A stretch of 64,000 nt of DNA, from contig LNGK01000008.1 in the NCBI GenBank assembly GCA_001510575.1, positions 3,647,541-3,711,540 on the forward strand. The letters are read 5' to 3'. The stretch comes from Knoxdaviesia capensis. Lineage: Eukaryota; Ascomycota; Sordariomycetes; Microascales; Gondwanamycetaceae. Every line of letters begins with the position of its first letter. The stretch's first letter is position 1. The translations under genes were made by a program, and so were the position numbers. Shown here piece by piece: positions 32,813 through 46,016 of this stretch. The notes under the pieces are model-generated. The model saw only the letters and a list, made by a program, of their open reading frames with translations, ran no database searches and was not told the origin of the DNA.

Positions 32813-35800
32813 GCGATGACACCCACGTGGACATCTGCTGAGGATCACTTACATGGTTCTATTCTCTTTCTTCGTCTGCTCTTCTTCGAACGAGCCTATT
32901 TTTTCTCTCTCACTTGGGACATTGCTTACACCCGCCATGGCATATGGTTCTAAGTTGTGTTGTGTGTTCAGAGTGAGCAGTGTTGCGGGCTTTAAACCCA
33001 GAATATTCCCCTATTTCCTTATACGACAAGCTTACTCTGGTCCTCCTTCATTTTCCACCCAGATGTGTGCGGGTGGTTGTCGGATACAAAGATAGGCTAA
33101 TGGTTGTTTGTGATATTGTGGACTACCTACTGGTTTTGTATAGACGTTTTCTTTTTAAACTTTTTTCAATATCAATCTATCTTATGCCTTGTTTCTCGAC
33201 ATAACACAATGCAAGCGACATTACAGCATGTATGTCTCGACCAAAAGTTGACAGGATGCAAAGTGATAGATGCGAGTTACACAGCTGTGTGTTGGGTGTA
33301 TGCCCATCCTGTGCTGACACTTGAAGAATGTGAGGCCGCCACCGATTCAAGGACAATTATGTCTTGAAGCATCCTGTACTTTACAGACTCGTCTAGTCGT
33401 ACACGTCAAGCGCAACTGAATCCCACCGGGAACGCTTCTTTTCCTCGGTGCCACCAAAAGCTCAGATCCCGAAACCATTCCCGGATTGACGAAGACATTT
33501 GCAAAACTCCGAGACGAGTTGTTTGGTTACACCCCCGAGTCTCCGTCGGAACATAAACAGTAATTCTTGAGACTCTCTGGCTGGATCAGCGCTACTGTCA
33601 TACGTCCGCGTAATTACGTGTCTCTGAATCCTTAGAAGGGGGCATGCCATCTTATGGTGAGGGCGAGCATTACTGAACTTGTCTTTCGTATTTGTTACCG
33701 TACCGCAATATTGCTTTAATTCCAGTCTAGGGTTTCTGGACTATTTTCCAACACTAAAGTTGCAGGTTTGTCGTCTCTAGCGCGGCGGACGACGACCGAA
33801 AAAGCGGGGCTCGCCTCCGGATGTTCCGGCGACCCGGAACACCAGGCATTGCGGCCGGGAAGCTTCCGACAAAGACATATATATGTGAGCCCATTCCTGT
33901 AAGCACATGCATGCAGTGTTAGTGACGTACCTCCCGGCTCCTCCAAACCCGAAGCTTCCAGACTTGCACCATTGCTGGAACGCCCGCGAGAGTAGCTTGA
34001 TCTGTCATTTGTTCACCTTCAGTCCACCGTGTGAAGAAGACCCCTCTCCCCTCTCCATCTCCACTAGTATATACCGTCATCGCAGTCATATACTAGAACG
34101 AGGGAAGCCCTTGGGGGCGTGGAATACGGCCGGTGGGGGTGAGGTGAGAAGGTATAAGCCTGGAAGCCTTCTAGCCACTAGCTGTGCTCCACAAAGTGGG
34201 CTTGAAGATAGGCTATGTTGCTATTCTAGAGCAGAGAAGTCTCCGATTACTCCATTCGTAGCGTAAAGAGACACTTTCATATCACGCCTTGTTTGTCCAG
34301 ATGCAAGCCGTCAGGGCTAACTGGGAATACACTGCAAGCACAACGCCGGATCAAGGTTCAGAAGGAAAGAGTATATGCATCAACAAACCACCAAGCTCAG
34401 ACACGACAGGTTCACATGCCCCGGGAACCACTAAGTTCAAGATGAAGATTTCTAGAAGAAGGGTTTGGCCAGAGTGCGGGAATGGGGGGTAGCACAGAGT
34501 GCCATGTATCTCAATCCCGCATTCCGTCGCGGGTGTGTTCTAGACCTGACAGAGTCAAGAGGAAGAAAGCAGATGACTAGTATGTCTAGTTTGTCTCTTC
34601 AACTGCAAGAAAATCCTCAAAACTATGGTCGATAGCGAGGCAAATCCGATATTGCGGATCCCCTACCCATTCTTCCATCTCATCCCACAGGACTCCTCGG
34701 TCGGACGAAATCCCACCCCCTCCGCGGAACGCTCGCCCACTTCGGCCAGCACAATGATGATTCGATCCCTCATAGTCTCACCTTGATAGGGGCCTGGCTA
34801 CAGCTTGAGCATAGTGTGTCGCCACTCCACACTGCGCTGTATGTACATGACGCTTTTCGCCTTCTTCATATCGCAGAAAGAGGCGGCAATACAGGGCTCC
34901 TTCGGCCGATGAAGCCGCACCAACTTTTTTTTTCTTCCTCCTTCTTTTCCCCGCTCGACATGTCATATCCAAGCCGTTAATTCCGTCCTCCCACACCCAT
35001 ACTGCCCTGTTTCCCTCTTGCTGCAGTCGCTACGTAGCATGACGATCGTCAGTGTTGAAATTCGGGTTACACCCTACACACTAACCCCAACGCCGGCAAT
35101 CAACCCTAAGCACCCACCCAGTTTCACCAACCATGCATCCGATCACAAGCTAGGACTTCATCCGAAAGTTTCACATGAACGCACACGCCATGGCCAGACT
35201 ACAACTATTTTGGTTTGTAATGCTTGCTTTTCCTCGGTCAAGTCTTCCATGAGACACCACCCCCATCGCCCGTTATATCCGGGACCAGTTCGTCCCGCAT
35301 GAAGAGACCCGGGGAGACTTCAACAGTCGCAGATCGCGGCGATCCGGGTCATCATTTTCGCCCACACACACGCACCGTGGCAAAAGCCAGACGACAAATG
35401 AACAAGCCGAACTTGGTCTTGTGGGTGTAATGCCTGACGGCGCTCACCCAAACCCTTTCACACGGCGTGTGATCCTCGGATCTCCGGAGGGTCGCGGCTC
35501 CACCTATACGCCGAGCATAGCGCCCGCCCCCTCCCAGATGGGATGAAAGTCACCCACAACCGTGTCATCTCGCCTGAACAGCACGCGAAGATACCCACGA
35601 AGCAGGTGGCTCCTATTAGCCCCTCCTCTGCAGATGAGACGATGTTCATACCAGACAATCTTCCCTACTCGTTCCCCTCTCCTGCCCCCGGTAGACCAGC
35701 CGATCATGCGTGTTGGGTGGGCGTCGGCGGTGGTTCCGAGATGCGAGATCGGGGATGCAGGAGCTGAGGGAAGGGAACACCACGGAGAAAAGAAACCATG

Positions 35801-38240
35801 AGCAGAGCTGAGGAAAACAGAATGGCCTATGGAAGAGATAAAAGAAAGAAAAAGGAACGGAAGATTTACTGGGCGGATCGGTGTACGTCATCGCTCAACT
35901 ACACGCGTCCCACTTCGGCGTCCCATCCGGCCCACCATCCGGCCTTCCGCCTCCGCACCCCGGCGCGCCCCCGGCCATCCACGCACCAAACCTCCCGCGC
36001 GGCACAGGAAAAAAAAATAGAGGAAGGGGAGAAGAGAAAACAAAATTGTCTCCTGTACGAGCTCATGCATTCCCGAAGAAAAAGTTTCCACGAAAATAAA
36101 AGCCCAGCTTGCCGTACCGCACAGTTGTTCTTGACAGCAATTCTAGCATGTTATGTTTAGGCTACCTCACAAACGACCCCGGTTGTCTCGTTCCACGGGC
36201 TCATGCCATCCGGTTAGGCCTTCCTTCCCGTTCCCCATACACTTGTCCCTCGCCCTATCTTCATGCGTGTGCACACGGATGTCTGTGTTTTCTTGTTCTC
36301 GCTTCTCGTGCCACCCCAGTCAAGGTCAGCAGATACCGATTCCGTACTTCTCGCCGCTCCGAGGAGACAGTCACCTCGGCCCATGGGATCTCCACCACTG
36401 GCTCCAGGAACGGCCCTCGGGGTCTCCCTCCCACATACCCACACACATCTAGAGACCCTAAGCAAAACACAGGAAAGCATGACACCACTATATGGCGTTC
36501 CAAGGAACGCGCTACTACTCAACCCCAGTCTCCAGAATATGTGTTTCTCTGTGTCTGTTGGCCCCATTCAGTATTTCATGCACAACATCACTTCACCTTA
36601 CGCGAGATGTGGGACACGCACTCTCGCACACTCACACACCACGGGTAGACAAATCCAATGCTGAACCGTAGTAGTACCACACTTCACGACCCAAAGAAAA
36701 AGAAAAATGCTGGACACATGCCGTTCTTCCAGCTGTGTGCTGTTGTATACAATCTCTGGTATACATTCAATCTCTTGAGCGACCCCATCCACCCATCTCC
36801 GCTTTCCACTGAAAATCCTGCCGTTGCCCATACTACCTACTCTATCTCTCTTAGATCTCACACTACTATTACCTCTTGCGCACATTATTTCCAATCTGGG
36901 CCCAAAGAACCACCACCCTGAAAAAGCCAAAATGTAAACAAGAAACACCAACAAAAGAAACCTAACACACAACCAAGAAACCAGAAAACCTGGACCACAA
37001 GGACCAACCGACCGGTGCAGAAACTCGGGCAACCGGGCTTCGAGAGAGGAATAGGAAAGGCTATGCACCAAAACTCTCATCCAAATAAGCACTCGCGTCC
37101 TCACCTAGAAATCCTGGTTGCCATTGACTCTTACGAGACGACCCAGGAACAGCTCACGGCGGCTAACCACGGTTAGAAATGCCCTTTCGCGCCCTCGTCC
37201 GACCAAAAGGCCCTCTCCCTCACCGGTCTTTCCTCTCAAAACAGTATGTGTAAGACCCAGTAGAAATGGAAATAGAACAATAAGCAGAGCGATAAGGAGA
37301 ATAGATGTGTATAAAAGAGTTTTAAAATCTTAGTAAGTAGTAAAATGGAAGACCGGTCGTGACGCAAGCGTTGAAAAAGCCAAGCAGAAGATAATCAAAA
37401 AGGAAATCCAAACGTGCGCGCAGGAACCAAGAAGTGAAGTTCGAAGAGAAGAGAATCAAAAAACAGCAAAGTACACCGAGCCATTCACTAAATGAAAACA
37501 ACAAAGAATAGAAAAACCAGTAATGTTCGCGCCAAGTTCACACCCTCGATAGACCAAGAAAAAAAAGCATATCCAAAAACAATTGAGAACAGGAAAATTG
37601 AAAGCATACGTATCCGAAAATGCAAGGTCCACTCTGACAAAAGACAAAACAGGAAGTAAAATCGATCAGAAAAGCAAAAGCAGAAAGGAAAAACAAGAAA
37701 AGCTCAAAGCCGGCCAGAATGAAAAGTGAATAGGGGAAAGAAAGCACACAAGAAGAGAAAAAGAAAACAGGTATTTTTTCAAAAGCAAAGTCATACCATT
37801 TGAACATGGTGTAGGGCATTATCGACCAAAAATACATCCATCTCTCTTTCTTGAGGAGAATGAATTGGTCCGGATTGGTCGTGAGACTGCGTCTGTACTC
37901 TAATAGAAGAATATCAAAAGCCGTCCTTTGAATCGAATGGCTAAACAGATATAGCCAAAAGATATCCTCGCCTCCAAACCTGAAACCCACCCGCCAAAAT
38001 AAAACAGCAAATTAGGAAAGGATTTTTCTATTGAGACAAATCACAAAGGGAAAAGGGGGGAACGCAAAACCGGAAAGAAAATGACAGGACAAAACAGACG
38101 CAATCGAGATCATAACTACTTGCGGTCAACTGGAGTGGAGAACTAGGATAAGCGTAACCGGTATCTTGGGGGAAGTTGCAGAGAGAAAGGAGGAGAGTTA
38201 AGAGATAGAGAGGCGACTCTGTATATCAGAGAGTCGTCAA
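32813..38240. other. 5.4-kb intergenic region between convergent genes
   Basis: This holds the 3' flanks of the NTF2-like gene and vosA. From about 37,200 to 38,200 the plus strand is A-rich, meaning T-rich in the vosA sense, and probably includes the vosA 3' untranslated region. No ORF with a recognisable domain is seen. Confidence 0.5.
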
Positions 38241-39491
38241 CTATTGCCGGTAGTGCAAGTCTTGATGATGTCCAAATGGTGGCGAATCGTGGTGGTGACC
38301 GTACCCTGACTCGAGTGGGTATGAACCAAGTGACTGCGGAGGAGGATACAACGATGAAGATCCGGTTGTCGATACCACTCCGTGGAGTCCCAGACCTTGG
38401 GACACAGGAGTATATGAGCTGCTCTGCACATATCCAGGATTGTAGTAGTAGCTGTTGGCTGCTGGGTTGGTCTGAAGGGCGGGAACACTGCTCCTACTAT
38501 CGGGTATCCGGTCATACGTAGTGTATGGACTCGTGAAGGACCCTTGCCGCGAGGTGGTGTCCTGTGGTGACTGTGACTGGTGATCGTGGCTAGACTGGTT
38601 GCTGTCGATTCGGGGTAGCGTCGGTCCCGATACGCTGTCATATGCGGCGGTCCGCGCCCGCGGTGCATATCGAACTTGTTGGTACTCCTCGGCGATCTTA
38701 GCCTGGTGGCTATTGCGCTTCCGAGTAGTCATCGTCCGTGAATCCTTTCGCAACCGCAGGCGAACTCCTTGGTCGCTAAAAGACCGGGTAAGAAACGTCG
38801 ACTCGGCCATTCCAGGGAAAGCCTTGGACGACCATACAGTGAACACTTCAGAGGTGATGGATCCAACGTGGGTGCACAGCTGTCCCTGGAACTCGAAGAG
38901 GGTGAACAAAAGGCGGAACTTGCCCTCAATTTTGACAGACAGATCGGGGAAGATGAAGAAACCGCCATCGTTGTTATCAGTATCCTTCAGTTTGTGTAAG
39001 CTAGAAGCTAGTGAGCCAACCATCACGGTCGTGGGTACATCCTTCAGGGTCTGGCCGTCTGAGCCAACGAGAGTGCATGTCATAAAGAAGTATGGGCTCT
39101 GGAGGAAGTTCTGGTTAGGGTCCCGCTCTGTCGTCACAGTAAGCTGCAGAATCGGTGGAGGGTCGATCGGCTTGCGGTCCTTCTCCTTGCCGATAGCTAC
39201 TCGGGCATGCTGGGGCTGTTGCCGAATAGTTAGAGTGTGAGGCGACTGGAAGGCAGGCTTGATATCGTCAGGCGAGGCCGTGGCCTCTCGTCCAATGATT
39301 CCATTGACAGGAGTGGTTGACGAAGGCGCGGACGAGGCAGACGGTGCAAGGCTGGATGCAGGGAGGCTTGACCCAATCATAGAAGTCATTCCCGGGCCGG
39401 ACAGCGGTGCTGTCGGAGGGTGGATGCTGGGTGATCCGTACTGACACATGTGGCTCGGGTGGTTCATTGAAGACAGGTCCGAAGATGACAT
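38241..39491 (-). CDS. vosA: Velvet-domain regulator VosA
   Basis: This is an intronless frame of 416 residues. The velvet domain spans about 85-251: LTIRQQPQHARVAIGKEKDRKPIDPPP (first half of the signature), QNFLQSPYFFMTCTL, SSLHKLKDTDNNDGGFFIFPDLSVKIEG and FPGMAESTFLTRSFSDQGVRLRLRK. Lys102, Lys104, Arg106 and Lys107 form the KxKxRK cluster that contacts DNA in VosA. A basic run at 244-259 is a likely nuclear signal. The C-terminal 150 residues are Ser/Gln/Tyr/Pro-rich and end in a His-rich tail (GYGHHHDSPPFGHHQ), consistent with an activation region. Known role: VosA, usually with VelB, represses brlA, promotes trehalose accumulation and controls spore maturation and viability. The roughly 84-residue Ser/Pro-rich N-terminal extension is long; a downstream start is possible, but no Met follows until after the domain begins. 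VelC is the main alternative. Confidence 0.9.
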   Translation of the reverse strand: MSSSDLSSMNHPSHMCQYGSPSIHPPTAPLSGPGMTSMIGSSLPASSLAPSASSAPSSTTPVNGIIGREATASPDDIKPAFQSPHTLTIRQQPQHARVAIGKEKDRKPIDPPPILQLTVTTERDPNQNFLQSPYFFMTCTLVGSDGQTLKDVPTTVMVGSLASSLHKLKDTDNNDGGFFIFPDLSVKIEGKFRLLFTLFEFQGQLCTHVGSITSEVFTVWSSKAFPGMAESTFLTRSFSDQGVRLRLRKDSRTMTTRKRNSHQAKIAEEYQQVRYAPRARTAAYDSVSGPTLPRIDSNQSSHDHQSQSPQDTTSRQGSFTSPYTTYDRIPDSRSSVPALQTNPAANSYYYNPGYVQSSSYTPVSQGLGLHGVVSTTGSSSLYPPPQSLGSYPLESGYGHHHDSPPFGHHQDLHYRQ

Positions 39492-42400
39492 GAGGTGTGA
39501 CCGGAGAGGAGATGCGAAGTCACTATGAAGTCGCGGGGCAGCAGATACGGTCGCCAGCTTTGTTTCGGTTGTGGACAGACCACAATGGATAGGTTATAAA
39601 GGTTGGTGTGGGGGTTGAGGCGAATAACAAGAACGTGAGAGCGAGAGGCGTTGGAAGTGAAATAGAGAGAAGTATGAAGATGGGAGATAGGATAGAAAGG
39701 AAAACGAAGGTCAAGTTATCTATATTGTCGGCGATGGAAGAATAGATAGGTTGAAGTTAGCAAAGACAGTAGGGAGTGAAGAAGGATGTGTGGTGGTATA
39801 GACGGAGAGAGAGATATAGACAAGAAGGAAGGGAGGTGGGAGGGCATTGGGTACATATATGTACTGTAGAGGATATACCCATCCCAACACCCATGTACAG
39901 TGTACAGTATGTACAGTACCAGGCATGGACGGTGGAGGAGTGGGTGATGTGATGGAGGGTGAGATGAAGACAAGAAGAGTGGGGTGAGGGGGTGTGAGAA
40001 TAGGGCCTACTGTACCTCCAGGTTCCCACTTCTAGTTCTGCACTAAATGCAACTCTCAGAGCCCTGGCAGACGGCAGAATTATACACCTCTGATTTCAAC
40101 AGCCTTTGACCCGCGACTGTAAGTTGACTCGAAGACCTAGAAAAGAAAGTTGGGAAGTAACGTCCTTGTTAGTTTTGGATTTGAAGCACTGGAATCCGGT
40201 GGCAGAAGAAGGAAGTATGAAAACGACGAAAGTCTCACAATATTCTGGTGCCTTATTTGCCAGTAGACTCGAGATGAGACAGGCTTTCTCTGCTAACTCC
40301 AGGTCAGCTCAAGATGTGAGTCCACGGAAGGTAAGTGGTACCTTGGAAGACGTTGCGGGTGAATGGTCGATCCAAGAATGACTGGATCGAAGATTGCTTT
40401 CACGGTGGGAGGTATAGAAAGAATAAAAAAAGAGGGAGAAAAAGAATAGATGAAAACTGGGTTCGAATGCGGGGAGAGGTCCTGGTTTTGTAAGAATCTG
40501 GGATCGATGAAAGATGGATGGGTGTCAAGAAAATGGGTGAAAGATATTGCTTGGGAGAAAGGATGATTTGCAGAGCCGGGTTTCTGTCGGATGATAAAAT
40601 TCGTCGAGAAGACAGATAGAAGAGGCGGCGAAGTGAGAAGTGAGAGAGGAAGAGAAAGAGGCCGAGACGGAGAATTGGAGAAAGTTCGGCTCGGAAGATG
40701 ATTCACAGTAAGCGTGAATAATATTCGAGGGTCAAGAAATTGAGATAAATCAAGCTGAGATTCCGGAAGTGATCCGCTGGTTCGGATGAAAACTCGAGCC
40801 AGGAAGTTGAGTTCTAAAAAGGGAAATATCTAGTACGATCTTAGGCAGGAAATCCGAGGAAATGAAGAAGCAGTAGAAGAGTCAAGGAAGAGGATGCCGA
40901 GTATCCCTGGAAGGCAGACAATGAGGCCAGGCGAGGAAGAGATGGGTAGAAAGTTCTCGAGATAGAGACACTTTAAAGTCAAGTCACAGAGCCAACAAGT
41001 AATAGTAATAGTTGGGGCAATAGCCGAAAAAGCCGATATGCGGAGGTTGCCAGGTCAGGCCCCAGATGGTTGTGTCGGGCAGTCCGGGATAGACGTTGAC
41101 AAAACGCGGAACCGCTAACCGGAAGAACAGGCGAGGATGGAAGGAAAGAAGAAGGTAAATCACAACAAAAGATGTCCGGGAACTAAAGGAACGATATAGG
41201 CCGGTAAATTACAGGAACGCCAAACAAGGCAATGGGATGAAATGCAAAGTTCCCAAAGCAGAAAGGTATGAAGGTCGATCGTGGACACTAGACCGGACGA
41301 ATAAAAGATGAGATGGAGGGAGACGCAGGGACAAAAGAAAAGAAGAGACAGCGAGAGCGATCAAGACGAGGGGCAAGGCGAGAAGAGAAGAGCCAGACGA
41401 TTGTGAAGTGTTCAGAAAGAAACAATCAAACTTCCAGAAGCCCCCGAAGAGGAGAACGCTGTGATCGGCGGGAAGACTTTCGATCCGGTTGGTGAAAGGA
41501 CCAGGATGGCGTTATATACTCGCGCCGGGATGCGATAACCTGGAACAAGGAGACGGCGAGAGGCCGGATGAAAGGCGCGAACAGGATAAGACGAGGGGGG
41601 GAGGGTAAGTCCGGTACTATTGGGATGTTGCTGGAAACAGAAGAAAATCAAAGCCAAGAAAGCGCAGGCGTGATGCAGACGACCGACTGGCGATCACACG
41701 ATGTGGGTGGGATCTGTAAAAGTTGATCCAAGGAAGGATGCCGGGGTCGGAGAAGGAGAATTGTTGAGACGGGAGAAGTGGAAGAAAAGAAAGGATGAGA
41801 AGATCGTCCCGAAGGCAAGTCCTGAAAGGGAAAAAAGCAAGAAAACTCGCAGAAAGAATGAGAGCAGCAGAAGAGAAGGCTGACCAGACGGAGACCGGAT
41901 GATGAGTGATAAGACCAGATTATGTCGATCACGGTCAATTTTGATGTGGAGGATGACGAGGAAAGATGAGCGGCGTAACGATGTGAGGATTGAGGAAGCG
42001 GGGAAGAACCAGATTATTTACATCGACTACAGCAGAATCAAAGACAGACGGATATACCGTTGACAATTATACGTAGATGGTGAAAAGAGGTTGGGGGAGG
42101 AAGAAAAAGGTGGTGATGGTGGTGATGATTTCAGCTAGACTTTTCCGAGCTGGAATAGAGAGATGAGGAGCAAAAAAGAAAATAGGACCACCACCGCTAT
42201 ATGCAAATGTTCAATTCATTTATACGGTATTACCGCATGGAAGGATAAGATATGCATCTATCGAGTTTTGGGCGTCGGTGGGAAGAATACGATAGGTCGC
42301 AGATTGGTGTGGCAGGTGCGGACGAGAGTTGAAGCCGTTTGTTTGGTTGGAGACGATCACGAGTGGCGGAAGGAAGTCATGGGGGAAAGAAAAGAAGAGG

Positions 42401-42500
42401 AGATGGACTTTACACACAAAAGAGCAGAAGAAGAAAAAAAAATGATGGTGACAAGCAAGCAGCAACACAAGGGAAGGGGGGGAAATGTGAGCTGTTCTGG
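39492..42500 (-). promoter_or_regulatory. Long vosA upstream region, pyrimidine-rich in the sense direction
   Basis: About 3 kb upstream of vosA is G+A-rich on the plus strand and so C+T-rich on the vosA strand. This fits a long promoter or leader. It includes a cluster of the GTACAGTAC palindrome at 39894-39919. No ORF with recognisable content is present. Confidence 0.45.
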
Positions 42501-45053
42501 GCTGGGAAGTACAGTACATGTATTTTCACGATGTGACCAGTAACCGCTTAGCTTGGATTGCGATGATATGCGTGAATGGGTGTGTGTGTGTGAGCTGTAA
42601 TGCAATGTGAGAGCGTGTTTTCTGTTCCTTGTTGCACACAAGATGCAGATGAAGATTACACTCTGTGAAGAGACATGTAGCTGTACTTTGCAGGTGCTTA
42701 TCGAAGGATGCTCTTTCTTTGACTTAGACATGATATATATCTTTCTCACGTCCGAGTTATGCATACCAACATCACGAAGTCCAGATCAAAGCCTCCCCCC
42801 CCCCATTGACGCTTCGTGGGCTTTCTTACTTATTTCCAGCATGCTGCTAACGACGACCATAGTCTGATTTTCTAGCTCTTTGCTACTCTTGCTCGTATAT
42901 CCCCACCCCCTAAAATACACTCGCATGGCTAACTTCCCGCCGCCAGAGGGGATATGGGGTGGGAAGGGGAAATGGGGGTGTGCGGATGCCGGAACGGGGA
43001 ACAAGACAAAAAGGAAAACATTGAATGGCCGTACCAATCGGGAATCGGGGAGTGTGGATGGAAGATGGGCTGGGGAGTGAAGAATGGGACATAAGCAAAA
43101 AAGCCTCTCGTCCACCACCCAGGGGAAGAAGCACACACTGAGAAGAATGTGAGGGACGACACCACGCAATCGCAGTTGTTAGACTGTAACTAGCAGCAAA
43201 GTGCCAGGAAATTGGCGAGAGCCAGGGTGTGGGAGAGTGCTTTCTTTTCTTTTTCTGGTATCCCCTACCTGGTTGAGTTTGTCTGCGTTTTGGTTTTTGA
43301 GATGGGGAAGATGAAATCGTGAGCATAATCACTCCTTGCTCTCCATCTTGTACAGTACACTGTGGTCGAGCCAAGTTGAATGGGGGATATCAATCGTGCT
43401 GTCTGGAGTTGTCCGAAATAATGGAGACACGACGGGGACATCTACTGGGGGATACAAGATACTGGAGATAACAGGTTTTGTGTGTGCATATATACACCGG
43501 GAACTGTCAGTATGTCATTCCTCCTCACATGTTGGCTCTGTTAGCAGCACAGCCTGAGGAAACGATGCATCCAATCCTCCCAAGCACAAAAAGCAATGTC
43601 AACCCCCCTGGTCGGGCCAATTGATTGAAAAAGGATATCCTATCCGCCAGCTTCCAACTAGCTGCATGTACTGTACTGTTCGTCTTGAAGGAGGACCATA
43701 ATAAGTGAAGGAGAAAAGAGACGAAGCGAGCCTGCAGGTGAAAAAGCAGACTACACAACCGCGAGATATGTTTTTATCGTAGTATTATCAGACTGGTGAG
43801 ACTTCTTTCGTCGAGGTCAGTAGTCTAACACAGAGAGAGTGGAAGTCGAGTAAGGCTCTCTGTTCTTCCGTCCGTTTCACACAAGCTATGGTTTTTTGAC
43901 TTGTTCTTTGCATTCACTAACGATCACAAAATGGTTCCCCGACCCCTGCTTGGATTTTCTCCTTCTCCCGCTCTGGTATGTGAATAAATCTCTGGTATTC
44001 CTCCGTGTATTGACAGGCAAAAGGTTAGTCTCCCTAGCCTTCACTTCCCATAGGTTGTTAAGATTTGAGAACAAGACCACGAAATTTCGGGACTGGCTTC
44101 CATTTCTTCCACACCAGGGAGGGGGGAAACTCTCCTCTCAATGGAGCGGCGTTACTACAGTAAGGTCGGGGTGTACGTCAAAAAACAAGTGGCGTAGCTC
44201 TTCCTCGACGATAAAACAAACCCTTTGTTGATGGATATACAGTAGATGGAGAGAGATGCTCGTCGGTGGAATTATGCTCGTAGACCAAATGCAAGGCCTG
44301 TAATATCGGGTACTCGAACGCCGTTCTGGACACACAGATTTAATTTTTTTTTCCCAAAAAAAATTCTCCTTCACTCTCACTCTCTCTTTTTCCAACAAAG
44401 ACAAAAACGAGTGGGTGGGGGCGTGTGCGTGAGAACTTCAAGAGGCGTGCAACAAGACAAGGCAGGGTGTGTATCCAACAACCCAGCAAGGGTGGTGAAG
44501 AAGCAGCAGAGGCGAAAATTAAGAATTGTGCTACTCGGAACGTAAAACAGGCCTGTAAGGAAACTTGGATCAATCCTGCGTTTCCTTTCTGTGCAGACTA
44601 CCGACCGAGAACCCTCGGAGCGTGTGGTGTGTGTGCGTGCACAGATGTGCACCACAAAATAATGCAGAGCCCGTTCATCCTCGTCACTATCCGTACACAA
44701 AACGTCAGTCGGGATATCTAACAAGGTGGGCGACGGGACAAGCTCTAGCCAGCATGCTTGAGCTTTAGCTAACATCACAGCACCCACCACGTACAGTACG
44801 TAAAATTGTAAATGCTGTAGGATTGCCCAAGGCACCACATCCACCTCCAAAGTGCTGCAACCCACCCCCCCCCCAAATCTGTGTCAAGCTTGTCCGTTTT
44901 CAATGCATTCACTTTCTCTCGCCCTCTGCATCTTCCTCTAATGTGATGGTCGATTGGCCAGGCTATCTGTGAGATGGGTGGGCACCCGAACCAAACAGGC
45001 AGCCATGGCGGATGGATGGGCGGCGAAGTGTGCACAGAACATGTGCCAGTAGA

Positions 45054-45071
45054 GTACTGTACAGTACGTAC
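45054..45071. repeat. Palindromic GTACTGTACAGTACGTAC copy
   Basis: One of the longest members of the dispersed GTACTGTACAGTAC family. Other copies lie at 4096-4114, 9326-9342, 9951-9971, 10691-10709, 39894-39919, 42509-42517, 43349-43363, 43667-43679, 44791-44801, 46248-46258 and 49072-49087. Confidence 0.85.
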
Positions 45072-45992
45072 TCCCGGAAGACAAGCGAAAGCAAGGAAGA
45101 AAAAGAAGAACAAAAACCTAGTCTGCCAACACACTCCAGCACACTAGGGATTCAAGAGGCACAGAAAAACAAATGTGCAGTAAGCTCGCACAGACTTAGG
45201 TTGCAGGAGCCCAGCATGGGCTGCAAAGAATGTGATCTCAAGTCTGCATCGAGGCAACGCAGGTATGATGATACGAGTGTGTGTATGGCGTATGTACTGT
45301 ATGTATGCACAACCTAGATACAGTGTACTTCAGCACAGCTCCGGACTGCAAGAGGCGCCGATGGCCATGCGGAAAAAGAAGTAAATGTATCCAGTACATA
45401 CAGGATACCTTCGAGCCTCAGGATCCGTGCAAACTCCGCATGACGGCATAAGTTCCGAGGTTTGGGGAAGATAAAAAAAGACGAATTTGAAGAGGGGGAA
45501 GGGTTGCCGCAGTGGCTGGCCAAGCTCGAAAGATAACGCAGGCTCTGCGTAATAAGCTGCGTATCTCGATGGGGTGTTGCCAATATGTCATAAGAGTGAA
45601 GATTCGGAAAGTCTGGAAGTCCGCAAGCTTAATGGACCTGGATCCTCATTCGAAACTGCCCCTCCAGAGGCGGGTTCTGACTTTATTTATTTTTTGCGCT
45701 CGAAATGGGTGCAATCCTATCAGACACACCAGACGGTTGGCTTTTTAAGCTACTATAGTAACCTTTTAGGCTATCCATGTGTCCATGTTGTCTGGCTGGT
45801 ATTATGTGTTCCATGCCGAATTTCATCGAGGGGTTCGTGGGAGAGGGAAGGATTCTTGGGGGAGGGAAACATCAACGGGTGGGTGTGGGTGTGGTGTGTG
45901 GTGTGTGTGTCATTATCAATTTGCCAGTGGCAGGATAAACGGGCAAAAATGCGGTCGCCCGTCGGGGCCACAGTAGGACTATATGCAGTAAG

Positions 45993-46016
45993 GCATGATG
46001 ATAGTTAGCATCATGC
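45993..46016. repeat. Perfect 8-bp hairpin
   Basis: GCATGATG (45993-46000) and CATCATGC (46009-46016) are perfect inverted repeats around an 8-nt loop. No T run follows and no gene is adjacent. Confidence 0.7.

Noticed and set aside
32355..32819. Long overlapping frames inside the NTF2-like gene on both strands (for example 154 and 221 codons)
   Set aside because: They are shadows of a gene with near-exclusive G/C third positions, which removes stops from other frames.
37538..37990. 150-codon hydrophobic minus-strand ORF that looks like a membrane protein
   Set aside because: It lies in the T-rich 3' flank of vosA. Phe/Leu/Ser-rich translation is expected from T-rich DNA, and no family motif is visible.
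40440..40480. GGTTCGAAT-like tRNA B-box motif
   Set aside because: No T stem, acceptor stem or A box can be formed around it; the same holds for the similar motif near 57618.
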